The notes beneath the pieces are model-generated. The model did not search any database and was not told the origin of the DNA. It was given only the letters and a program-made list of their open reading frames with translations. A program made the position numbers and the translations under genes. From Blastobasis lacticolella (Eukaryota; Arthropoda; Insecta; Lepidoptera; Blastobasidae): a stretch of 64,000 nt of DNA. The stretch covers positions 13,037,428 to 13,101,427 of the forward strand of contig LR990049.1 of the NCBI GenBank assembly GCA_905147135.1, in the 5' to 3' direction. Shown piece by piece: positions 55,637 to 64,000 of the stretch; the stretch's first letter is position 1; each line of letters begins with the position of its first letter.

Positions 55637-55879
55637 CTATTCCTCCTCATAGTGTTTCGCTATAGCGTTCATGATGAATTGGAAGGTTTCTGAGTTCATC
55701 CAACTCAATCCGGAAGGTAGAAGGTAGGTCCAAGGCTCAACACTCCTCGCATTCCTCCCGACAGTCCTCTGCAGGAAATAGTCGTCATACTCCATACTGT
55801 AGTCGGGAATGATAGGGTTGAACTTGGCGTAGTAGATGGCTGAGAGACACGCGTACAGGAGAAGTGCCGCTGTGAAGAG
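55637..55879 (-). CDS. Gene B last exon: membrane span and C-terminus
   Basis: The exon codes the last 80 residues and the TAG stop. It opens with a hydrophobic span (LFTAALLLYACLSAIYYAKF), followed by an acidic Tyr-rich stretch (DYSMEYDDYF) and a tail ending in AKHYEEE. The acceptor is CCCCAACAG. It joins the previous exon in phase 0, so the aromatic end FWSVFQ runs straight into the span. A possible AATAAA lies far downstream on the minus strand (55002-54997); a closer polyadenylation signal was not found. Together with the two upstream exons it makes a 211-residue C-terminus of a single-span membrane protein that I do not recognise. Confidence 0.72.
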   Translation of the reverse strand, partial: LFTAALLLYACLSAIYYAKFNPIIPDYSMEYDDYFLQRTVGRNARSVEPWTYLLPSGLSWMNSETFQFIMNAIAKHYEEE

Positions 55880-55967
55880 CTGTTGGGGAAAAGTTATTTA
55901 AGATTATTATCTATTTCACATGGGTCCCCGTAGAGTAGTCGTACCCCATGCTACTACCACACTAAAT

Positions 55968-56095
55968 ATACCCAGCCCTATTTTTTAAACCGCTCGCATC
56001 CACGCGAGCGTTCGCCTTCTAATGCTTGTCTTTTCAATCTCTAGCAACTTACCACGAGTGTGAAAGAGATAGGTAGCGTATGCTACCCATCTTCG
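55968..56095. repeat. Foldback repeat, copy 2
   Basis: Matches 2466-2640: ACCGCTCGCATCCACGCGAG, TGTCTTTTCAATCTC, TTACCACGAGTG and AAAGAGATAGGTAGCG. It lies in the last intron of gene B. Confidence 0.6.
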
Positions 56096-56230
56096 GCCGC
56101 ATTGTCGCTTCCCATTAGGTGAGAGGACGATCAATTGCTTGCGGAAGAAACCCTTGTGCTACTGCTAAAGTTCGTTATTGTTCTACTGGTAAAAAGTAGG
56201 TCGCTTTTTTGCCACGCGCCTATCGGAAGC

Positions 56231-56314
56231 AACTTTTTTTTTTTATACCACTAATGTGGCAAACAAGTTGACGGCCTGCCTGATGGTAAGCAGTCACCGT
56301 AGCCTATGGAAGTT
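56231..56314 (-). mobile_element. LINE 3' end (VRGL: GTGGCAAACAAG family), 5'-truncated
   Basis: Poly-T on the plus strand (56233-56244) is the A-tail of a minus-strand element. TATACCACTAATGTGGCAAA and CCTGATGGTAAGCAGTCACC match the longer copy at 59611-59874. The family label is descriptive only. Confidence 0.7.
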
Positions 56315-56779
56315 TAAAAATTAAAATGTGACCTATACAACAACATTTGTTTTTCAATATTTGTTTACAACAACTTTTCAAACTGTCAACTACCAATCTA
56401 AACAAAATCTGATAATTCTATAAAAAAGATAATCGCTCATGAATACGGGTATAGTAACATATTATGATACTGACTTTTGCCCGCGACTTCATCCGCGTGG
56501 AAATAGTTTTATGACAGTTTAGGTTTTGCCCACATTACCATTTAAAATGACCTCCGTACTGTATGAATGCTAGTACTACGGGGAGCTATATCTCTGGTAT
56601 CATCTACAGATGATACATAGCTTAGACTGTACCATGGACTTCAAGCGACCAAACTATTAAAATGAATTAAGTAGTTTTTGCGTGATGCGCGAACAGACAA
56701 ACAGAAAGACAGACAAAAATTTCACGAAAAAACGCGACTATTATTCTGAAATACCTAAAGATACGACTTTTTTACAGTT

Positions 56780-56831
56780 TTATAATAGTATATATAGTAT
56801 ATAGTATATATATATATATATAGTATATATA
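56780..56831. repeat. TA-rich microsatellite
   Basis: TATATAGTATATAG-type repeats adjoining a perfect palindrome. Confidence 0.75.
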
Positions 56832-56873
56832 TCCTTTTTATCTATCTATCTATAGATAGATAGATAAAAAGGA
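56832..56873. repeat. Perfect 42-bp palindrome without spacer
   Basis: The arm CCTTTTTATCTATCTATCTA (56833-56852) is followed at once by its exact reverse complement (56853-56872); one more pair extends it to 56832 and 56873. The centre is a (CTAT)n and (GATA)n microsatellite mirror. Confidence 0.9.
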
Positions 56874-57249
56874 ATTCTCCTTAATTTTATTAGTAGAATT
56901 TTTGAGTCGTTTGTCCTACTCACGATACAATAAAATAAAATTAAGAATCACACGAAAAGAAATTATTGCCTTACCATTATTTCTATGACCATTATACGTT
57001 AAACAATACAATAAATGAATCCATATTTTAACATCGTATTCCTTATCCAAAATGATATACATTTATGTAAGTACTTATTGCAAATTGTAGGTTCCGATGG
57101 TACACTAAATTCAAACAACAAAGAAGGCTTTGACCTGAGTGACTTGAACTTGACGGAATGAATCACGATTATTAATAAAGTGTTTTCGTTGAGGTTGGTA
57201 GATTTCATATTTTAGTAACCATAAACTGACTACTAATACAAGATTCTAT

Positions 57250-57592
57250 ACTATATCTTCAACATAGAATATAGAGAGGTGGCGGGTTCGAATCCCACTG
57301 CGGCCGTGTACCATTGACTCTTTTCTAAGTTATGAATATTAGTTGAATACCAATCGATACTCTTACGGTGTGGGAAAAGATCGCAATGAAACCTGCACAT
57401 TGAGGCGACTGAATGTGTAACCATAATCCAATCTGATTAGGTTCCCCTTGTAGCAGGATCACGGAGGTCAGATGGCCGTTGCTTCACTGTAATTTATTAA
57501 TCTCTCAAATCCTTGATCATGGTCAAGGCGGACCCCGGGCCCTCGTGCGCAATGTCACAGCCGGGACATTAACACCAAGATGATTAGACGGA
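57250..57592 (+). mobile_element. tRNA-derived SINE with GAT end
   Basis: A B box (GGCGGGTTCGAATCCCACTG, near 57278) marks the tRNA-like head. The body includes GATCGCAATGAAACCTGCAC and the 3' end CCCCGGGCCCTC, then ACACCAAGATGAT. The 3' end recurs at 31199-31272 and 45350-45420. Confidence 0.75.
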
Positions 57593-59568
57593 CACAAACA
57601 CTTGAATTTACGAAATTCACACTATAACCCCATATCATCCTCTCATTTCCTGTTAATTTATGAGCAAACCGTGATAGCTTACATTCGTGCCAATAATTTC
57701 ATTCCTTACTTCATTATTCAAAAGTTGTTAGTGTAAGTTCAATAACACGACCCACACGTTTAGGAGTACACAGTGAGTGCACAGTACATTACTACTGTAC
57801 AAGTCATCATACTTGTTGTATCACGATGTAACACTTGTATTCCTTAGCTTAACAACTACCTCGTTAGAAGTATCTACGTGCAATAGTCAACATATCGTCA
57901 TCGTGATAACCATAATAAAAGATTTACATTACTAAGTTTATATGATCAATGAGTTCCCGGGAATGGACAAAAAATCCGGAAGCATTTTAAAGAAGAACCG
58001 CTTAGGACGTGGCCATGGTCGTAATATCATGTTACAAAAGCTAGATTGAACTGTTTTCGATAATTATACGGTTATGCATTTGAAATTGACGTGGGAATGA
58101 GTTGAAGTCCTAATGTTAAACCATGAGTAAAGCACTCAGAAGGTGCGCGTGTAGGAAATACACGACGTCAAATTACACATGCAAGGCAAGGTCCTTCGCA
58201 GTCCTCTAAGCGATCGTCTCAACCGCATTACATTGAAACTATGTCAATGTTATGATTTGTCGTCGTTGCCGCGACTTTTTGCCGGTGGTCCGACTGGTTA
58301 ATGGCTATTTTTTTCTCACACAGCAACTCTATATTAACAATATTTTATCGCTACGATGCGCTACAGCGCGCCTGAGGTCAGAACTATTTGTTTGCGTTTA
58401 ACGTTCATTGTTATTCGACGCGAAAACAATACAGACAATTTTGAGGAATTGATGTAAGGTTAGCGAAATTTTGACAGTTTTGTTGTGGATTCAGAACACC
58501 GCCAATAAGGCCTGGTATCACTATTCTCCGACGGCCAATGGTACCAACAAAATAGCAAATGGAAAATGACTTTACAGGTTAGTGATATTATTATTATTGT
58601 CGTTAGTAACCTGTAACAAGTATTTTAAATATGACTACTATCGGACTTTAGTTTAAAAATTGTATTTTTTGTTTTCGAATATAATTGTTGGTTACCAAAC
58701 ACTGGGTTAAAAATATGTAACATTCTACAGCTGGAGCTCTGTTTTTTAATTGATTTGCTCACATTGATTCGAACGTATTCAGATATGATTTTCAGCATGA
58801 AACATTCAATATTTTTTCAATCACTTTGGCAACACTGAAAGAGTACGGTTCAAAAATAGGGATAATCAGCATCATGCATCACAATATAGAATTTTTCATG
58901 CCGAAAATAAAAATTGAAAACTGAGCGAAAACGAGCCATTTAAAAATATGCCCCTAGGACATAACTCTCTGCTAGATTGATCGGGTGTGTGATTAAATTA
59001 ATCTACCCATATGAAATTTACCTACATGGCGTATGTATGTCGCTTACCATTTTTTGGTTGATTAGAGAGATTTTCCGATTTATAATACTAAATGACAATC
59101 TAGTAAACGCGAGACGTATGAAAAAATATATAGAATAGTATTAGTAGTAGTAGAAATAAGTACAGAATTTTCATACAATTTGTATGCAAACAATCAAAGA
59201 AATGAAATACTGGACATGGCTTAGTGCTAGTTTACAGATTCTATTCGATAGTCACTCACGAGAGCGTAAAAATCGGAGTCGAATTTTATAGCGCCCCTGC
59301 CGGTTACGCGATGAACTATAGTTCGCCATACAATTATTTTACGCTCTTGTTAGCGACTATGAAATATAATAGATTTCGTAAACTCGCGTTAAGCCCTCTG
59401 ATTACTATTTAAATAAGTTCGTAATAGCTTGAGTAAGACTTTAAAGAAAGAAAAATCAGTAACAATTATAAACGAAAATGTGCGAATAGGATGATTCACG
59501 AAATAGCACTATTGGCTTTGTTACGAAGAGTATTGTAATAAGTTTTTAATACCTATTGAATTAACATT
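57593..59568. other. Gene B intron, unannotated
   Basis: AT-rich. The block 58869-58922 matches 38799-38865. A 62-codon frame at 59224-59412 has no recognised motif. Confidence 0.4.
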
Positions 59569-59874
59569 CATAGGCTGCGGTGGCTGCTTTCCATCAGACA
59601 GGTCGTAAGCTTTTTTTTTTTATACCACTAAGGTGGCAAACAAGCTTGCGGTATGCCTGATGGTAAGCAGTCACCGCAGCCTATGGACGTTTGCAATACC
59701 AGGGGCATTACCCACGCGTTGCCGACCCCGTAAAAACCTTTTAACCACTTTCTTGAAGAACTCTATGTTGTACTCTCCAGGAAAAACCTCTCCAGGTAAT
59801 TCATTCCACAACCTTAGTGTGCGTGGGATAAAGTTCCTTTGGAACCGCACAGTTCGCGACCAATTTGGCTCCAC
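59569..59874 (-). mobile_element. LINE 3' end with inverted partner
   Basis: The minus strand codes the LINE C-terminal motifs FIPRTLRLWNELPGEVFP and FFKKVVKRFLRGRQR, a stop, the body at 59622-59690 and an A-tail (poly-T 59611-59620). Directly beyond the tail, 59569-59610 is an inverted copy of the same 3' end. The 5' limit is about 52 bp from the donor of the gene B exon at 59927. Confidence 0.75.
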
Positions 59875-59926
59875 GGTGTGAGGATGAAAAAAATTTAGAA
59901 TTCAATAGACAAGACACCATACGGAC

Positions 59927-60130
59927 CTGGAAAACACTCCAGAACTTGAAGGAGCCCTCATTGATGATCCAATCGTAGTACCCAGCCCAGGGGTCGGTGT
60001 AACGGCTCATCTTCATCGGTTTGGGCGTCGTGGTGGTGGTGGTGTCATGGTGCTCGTCGTAATAGTCTTCGAACCCTCGGCCGCTTACTACGTCGGTGCT
60101 GTTAGGCCGCAAAGAGCCTTTCCGTCTTAC
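59927..60130 (-). CDS. Gene B exon (second from last), acidic Tyr/Thr-rich segment
   Basis: This exon codes exactly 68 residues and is phase 0 on both sides. It begins VRRKGSLRPNSTD, with a dibasic stretch and an Asn-X-Ser/Thr site, then an acidic, Tyr-rich patch (FEDYYDEHHD), a run of six Thr, and an aromatic-rich end (WAGYYDWIINEG, FKFWSVFQ). The acceptor is ACATTCCAG and the donor GTCCGT. A LINE fragment starts only about 50 bases into the following intron. The sequence looks extracellular or juxtamembrane; function is unknown. Confidence 0.72.
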
Positions 60131-60224
60131 CTGGAATGTATAGGGGATAATATGTGAAAGACAAATAGAAGCTCTATAATAATATAATTCGATTCGATAA
60201 TTCCCGACCAAGTACTTCAATATT

Positions 60225-60400
60225 GTCTAAACTACTTAACCGATTTTAATGAAACTTGACTAATAACTAAACATGGAAACATGGCAAGCGCATCAAAATC
60301 GGTTCATCCAATCAGGAGATACGATGCCACAGACAGGCACACCCATACATGCGTACCCCCTAGGCCCCCCCCCCCCCCCTACTCAGAGCCACATACACAC
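60225..60400 (-). repeat. Dispersed repeat of the AACCCCCGAC family, copy 4
   Basis: Carries AACCGATTTTAATGAAACTT, GCGCATCAAAATCGGTTCAT and ACGATGCCACAGACAGGCAC in the reverse orientation, then a C14-type run (60367-60380). Confidence 0.6.
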
Positions 60401-61029
60401 ACGTCAAAAAATTATTTCGTTGAGGGTTAAAAAGACCCGCAAAGACCCGCCACCCATTATCGTCCGTCCTCCGTTATAATTCCGGAACGTCGAGTTCAAG
60501 CTTATGGTGGTTTCACACGAGGGCAGAACAGTGGGCAGCACAGTACTGCTACTGTTTCAACGCACACGCCGTGGCACAACAGTACTGTCTTGACAGTAAC
60601 CAAGGCAGAACAGTTAATCGCTTGCCGGTCTATTTTTTGGAGCAGGACCACCAGCTTTCTCGCTCGTCTGTCTTATGGCTGGACTCCAGTGAACGCGAGG
60701 GCAGTGCAGTGCTAGACAGTGTGCGCACGTGCGTCCAATATTTCTTTTTCCTATTTATTTCACTCTTTACAATTTCAATTAGCTCATCCAGAGCTATTTG
60801 TGCTGTACTAAATCTAAATCGATAAAAGAGTTAATCGATAGTTGTCGCTTACGCATTATCTGCTCAGTAGCATAAAAGAATAATGAATTGAATCGTAACG
60901 ATCGTAATGATTAACTGGAAGAACTGTACTAAGACATATCAAGGGCCTTGCACAGCACTTAAAAGGCTCATTTCAACGTTGTAATGGGGAACTTAAACGG
61001 CAGAGCCTAGAGTGGCAATGAATTCAAAG
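60401..61029. other. Gene B intron, repeat-like stretch
   Basis: 60505-60620 is rich in GCAGAACAGT and CAGTACTG words and may be part of another interspersed repeat; an 84-codon open frame over it has no motif. Confidence 0.35.
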
Positions 61030-61413
61030 TAGGGCCACGTGGTTATAGACATATCTAGAAGGAGGAGCTCTTCATTCTGAATTTATTATTTAGGAAAAAG
61101 CCACACAGGAAGTGTGAAACGTGTGGCGGAACCCCGATGGTGTGACCAGAAATGACATCGATTTCATTATGACGGAGAGAAAGCGGATATTCAGAGATTT
61201 CTACGGCCAATTATACGCTGCACATGCTCCTTGTCTCCAGCGAGACAACCACGATTCTAGACCCATCTGAGCCAGAGAGGCTCTGAGACAGCTTAAATAT
61301 GGATAAGCCCCCGGCGAACATGGAATTACTTCCGAGCTTCTGAAGGTAGGAGCTCTTATAACACAGATGTAGTATGGGACGTCCTGCGGCCAGATGGAGT
61401 GATGATTTGTGAA

Positions 61414-61915
61414 CAGCGTTGCCAGATCGTACCTTTTGGTACGATTTACGTACTATTTGGCCGACTGTCGTACCTTTGGCGTACTTTGCCCCACATTTTT
61501 TTTATTTTTTTATTTTTATTAATAATAGGCTTGCATTTGACCTCAACTCACCTGATGGAAAGCGACGATGAGGTCGAAGATCGTACTATTTAGCACGTTT
61601 TTACAAAATGCTCAATTTTGCTGAGGGGAGTGGTCACTTAGCCTTTCCAATCCGCAAAATACCGTAAAATAATGTAAGGAAGGGTTGATTTTGTCGTGTT
61701 TTTGCCCACTGGCACTACCAGCGAGTAAATAAGGTCTTGTTTCGTTAACGCCGTTTTATTGTCTATAATGCAACTTACGATGGACCCTAGCCCCCCCCCC
61801 CCCCCCCCCCAAGGCCGATCAAATAGAAGAAAAGTAAACCGTACCTTTTAAGCCACTATTTTACTATTTTAGGAGCCCGGACGTACTTTATTGGAAACTA
61901 CTGCTGGTAACACTG
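61414..61915. mobile_element. hAT-like non-autonomous element with perfect 8-bp target duplication
   Basis: The ends CAGCGTTGCCAG and CTGGTAACACTG are imperfect inverted repeats of the CAGTGTTGCCA type. TTTGTGAA flanks both sides (61406-61413 and 61916-61923). The 502-bp interior has no transposase frame and includes a C20 tract (61791-61810). It interrupts the LINE remnant. Confidence 0.85.
61791..61810. repeat. C20 homopolymer tract
   Basis: Twenty consecutive C on the plus strand inside the hAT-like element. Confidence 0.9.
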
Positions 61916-62035
61916 TTTGTGAAACACTGCGGGCGGAAGCTGGATGCGGCAAGCCGAGAACGGTGCATTGAAGCTCATTAGGGGAAGCCTATGTCTAGTA
62001 GTGGACTAATATAGGCTGGTGATGATGTCATTGTT

Positions 62036-62678
62036 ACAAAAGCTTCGAATGTATAATAGTAATCTCAACTCTTCTGTCTGCTCATCTGTCAGTATTCTCT
62101 GTCTTAGGACGAGAAAGTATCAAGTTAAATTAACTTTTCGGACGTCTTTGTAATGTATTTTGTTCAAATTTGAAATACTATTATATTATTTTCGGTAAAG
62201 TGCCAGATCAGCTGCTGCTGCTCTACTGACTTTTCGTAAGACTGTCCCGAGACAGATAAAATTATCTACCTCTTACTGAAACTGTCTACAATAGTCTAAA
62301 TTTTTTAAATATTTTTGGAAACTCAACTATCTCTACGTAGAGTTATTGCTTGTCCAAACAAGGGTGTCTAACCAAGCCGTATTAGCGCCGACACACGGTC
62401 ACCTACTTCAGGCGATACCGTTTGTGACACAGTTCTACGCGAGTCTGCGTGTCACTCGTGACTGCTTTGTTTCTTGGAGTAACTAGTAGACCTACCAACC
62501 AACACTGCTTACTTTTGCATCACCTTACAACACATCAATATAATTATACAACTAACTAGCTGGTTGAACTTTGTAAATTATCAGTTATCGGATAACTATT
62601 CGATTCTTCAGTTTAAAGCATTCTTAGGTAATATAAGTCATCCATGATGATACTCATACTCATTTCACAAATACTCAC
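62036..62678. other. Gene B intron, unannotated part
   Basis: AT-rich with no repeat or RNA gene recognised. Confidence 0.4.
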
Positions 62679-62868
62679 TGCAATGGCGGTACTGTTGGCC
62701 TTATGAGGGGTAGCTGCGACGATCTGCGATCGTTTCTTGTTAATGTTCCTGACCACGTCCAGGATGGTCCGCAGCCCCGTGAGGATCATCTCGGAGGGCG
62801 CCAACCCCCCGCGCGGAGGCTCGGATTCCTCCATGAGCCCGTTGTCTATCTCATAGCGGTCATTGGGA
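62679..62868 (-). CDS. Gene B exon (third from last)
   Basis: First visible exon of a minus-strand gene whose 5' part is beyond the right edge. It codes about 63 residues: PNDRYEIDNGLMEE, a Pro/Gly turn, then a probable helix MILTGLRTILDVVRNINKKR and a Ser/Thr/Ala-rich end. The acceptor is AATTTCAG above 62868 and the donor GTGAGT below 62679. It leaves in phase 0. A methionine in the middle could be mistaken for a start. I do not recognise the family. The opposite-strand frame here is a shadow. Confidence 0.7.
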
Positions 62869-63754
62869 CTGAAATTAAAGATAGATATTTAATGAGACTT
62901 TTTCTCTGTTTTATACAGAGGTGGTTGTGAACGTAACTACACATTTACATAACAAAAATTTCAGTTATGTAATGCAGAGTACGCTTCTCGATGAAAGAGA
63001 ATACCACAGGAATATTGTAAGACCGCTCTAAGGCCACTGTGGCATTTAAAATATGTACAGACAGAATACAACTTTAAAAAATCAATACAGTAGGTAGACT
63101 TATTTGGTCTGAGACTCCCCAAAACTTGAAGCTTTACATAAACTATATACTTGAAAACGCTGTCATAGATTTTTGAAGGATCAGTAGCAGCTAGCGTCCT
63201 AAACGGATACCTTTATACTCTTAAGATCGCAGGTTCACCACCCGCCTTGTTCACTTATCGACTTTGAGTCTCTTGCACTCGGCCTTTACAAGGTCGTCCG
63301 ATCATCTCCTGGGTGGATCACCCCGTACGAAAAATATTAGGCATCAATTTACGATGTATTAGAGAATAGAGTTGGTGGACATCACTAATCTATGGGATAC
63401 TAATCTGTTGGTTTAGTACTAATGTATCGGACAACACGTCGTCACACGTCAATAGTCGTAAATATATGTTTACAGTATACCCAGCCAAAAGATAATTTAT
63501 TTAAGCGAGAGGTAGGTTTATTTAAACGACGGCGTTTAACACAAACACCTATAATAAAAGTTTACCTGTCGTAAAATATTCATACCAATAAAATCCTGAA
63601 GTAAAAGAGTAGTATAAGCAACTCGAATATCACTATCGTGTTATGTCCCGGATGCGCTCCCGCGCGATACTCGGGGGCCCCAAGTTCGCCTACTTTTATG
63701 CAACTCGCATATAAAAAGGGTAACAAGGTGTGATAATATAGTGTGACACGAGTG
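62869..63754. other. Gene B intron next to the right edge
   Basis: A SINE-like B-box (GATCGCAGGTTCACCACC, about 63223) is present, but no full element can be delimited. Otherwise nothing recognised. Confidence 0.4.
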
Positions 63755-64000
63755 TTTTAATACCTATTGCAATTACATACACTATTTCATCTATACTCAT
63801 ATTTTCATGTTATCGTACCTATAATTTTCTCATCTTTGCTGGAAGTAAGCTGTGATTCTGTCCTGTTGCCGCGTCGTGGATATCAAGCGGCTTGAATTTA
63901 CTTTACTACTTTCACATTTATCTATTTATTTACTTCAAACAAGAAAAAACATTCACAAACAAGAATAGCAATAATTAGAAAAAATATTCTGTTAGCGGGA
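63755..64000. repeat. Dispersed repeat, copy 2 (cut by window edge)
   Basis: Matches 12400-12625 through TCGTACCTATAATTTT, GATATCAAGCGGC, AAAACATTCACAAACA and AATTAGAAAAAATATTCTG. It runs off the right edge. Confidence 0.7.

Larger units (their letters stand above)
61030..62035 (+). mobile_element. RTE-like LINE remnant, split by a hAT-like element
   Basis: Translations in the plus strand show NDIDFIMTERKRIFRDFYGQ (endonuclease end joined to the reverse-transcriptase start, about 61150-61210) and EALRQLKYG, a stop, APGEHGITSELLK (61279-61345), the RTE reverse-transcriptase start motif. After the insertion it resumes with GRKLDAASRERC and ends in a GGCTGGTGATGATG tail near 62030. It carries stops and deletions and is dead. 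Confidence 0.8.

Noticed and set aside
56444..56760. Helitron
   Set aside because: The end sequences resemble non-autonomous Helitron termini, but no rolling-circle protein, clear 5' end or insertion site could be established.
57270..57310. GGTTCGAATCC as a tRNA gene
   Set aside because: Only a B box and partial arms are present; the sequence continues into a SINE body.
60367..60380. C homopolymer as regulatory element
   Set aside because: Short poly-C runs here are more likely replication slippage or sequencing-prone tracts within a repeat.

Overview
The window looks like insect nuclear DNA, most probably Lepidoptera. Short coding exons with canonical GT-AG junctions lie in long AT-rich introns and intergenic DNA crowded with degraded LINE 3' ends, tRNA-derived SINEs with GAT or ATTT tails, and MITEs of types common in moth and butterfly genomes. 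The order is inferred from repeat style and gene architecture; no species was identified by search. There is no operon, phage, CRISPR or other prokaryotic feature.

Gene A (minus strand, about 36.84 kb down to beyond the left edge) is the main feature. Eleven exons whose splice phases all agree encode the first 1529 residues of a type II transmembrane serine protease. From the N-terminus: short cytoplasmic tail, one membrane span, SEA domain, a roughly 850-residue Ser/Thr/Pro-rich stalk in a single 2.7-kb exon, three LDLa modules, one SRCR domain, and an S1 trypsin domain with His, Asp and Ser present and Asp at the S1-pocket position. The last part of the protease domain and the 3' end lie left of position 1. 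At the left edge is a second, damaged copy of the 3' half of the active-site-serine exon. Intron 1, between the cytoplasmic-tail exon and the membrane-span exon, is 27 kb and holds a tRNA-Gln(CTG) gene and many repeats. A GC-rich block near 52.0 kb, ending in a good splice donor, may be the promoter and non-coding first exon of this gene.

Gene B (minus strand, from beyond the right edge to 55.64 kb) is represented by its last three exons, all joined in phase. They encode the C-terminal 211 residues of an unrecognised single-span membrane protein with an acidic, Tyr- and Thr-rich segment before the span. Genes A and B are head-to-tail, separated by at least 3.6 kb.

The rest is repeats: RTE-like LINE remnants, one split by a hAT-like element with a perfect 8-bp target duplication; a second LINE family arranged as an inverted pair beside an exon of gene B; a PIF/Harbinger-like MITE with a TAA duplication; several other foldback elements; SINEs; tandem duplications; and a 42-bp perfect palindrome. 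No undescribed multi-gene system was found. The most distinctive items are the mosaic protease, its broken duplicate catalytic exon, and the unrecognised gene B.
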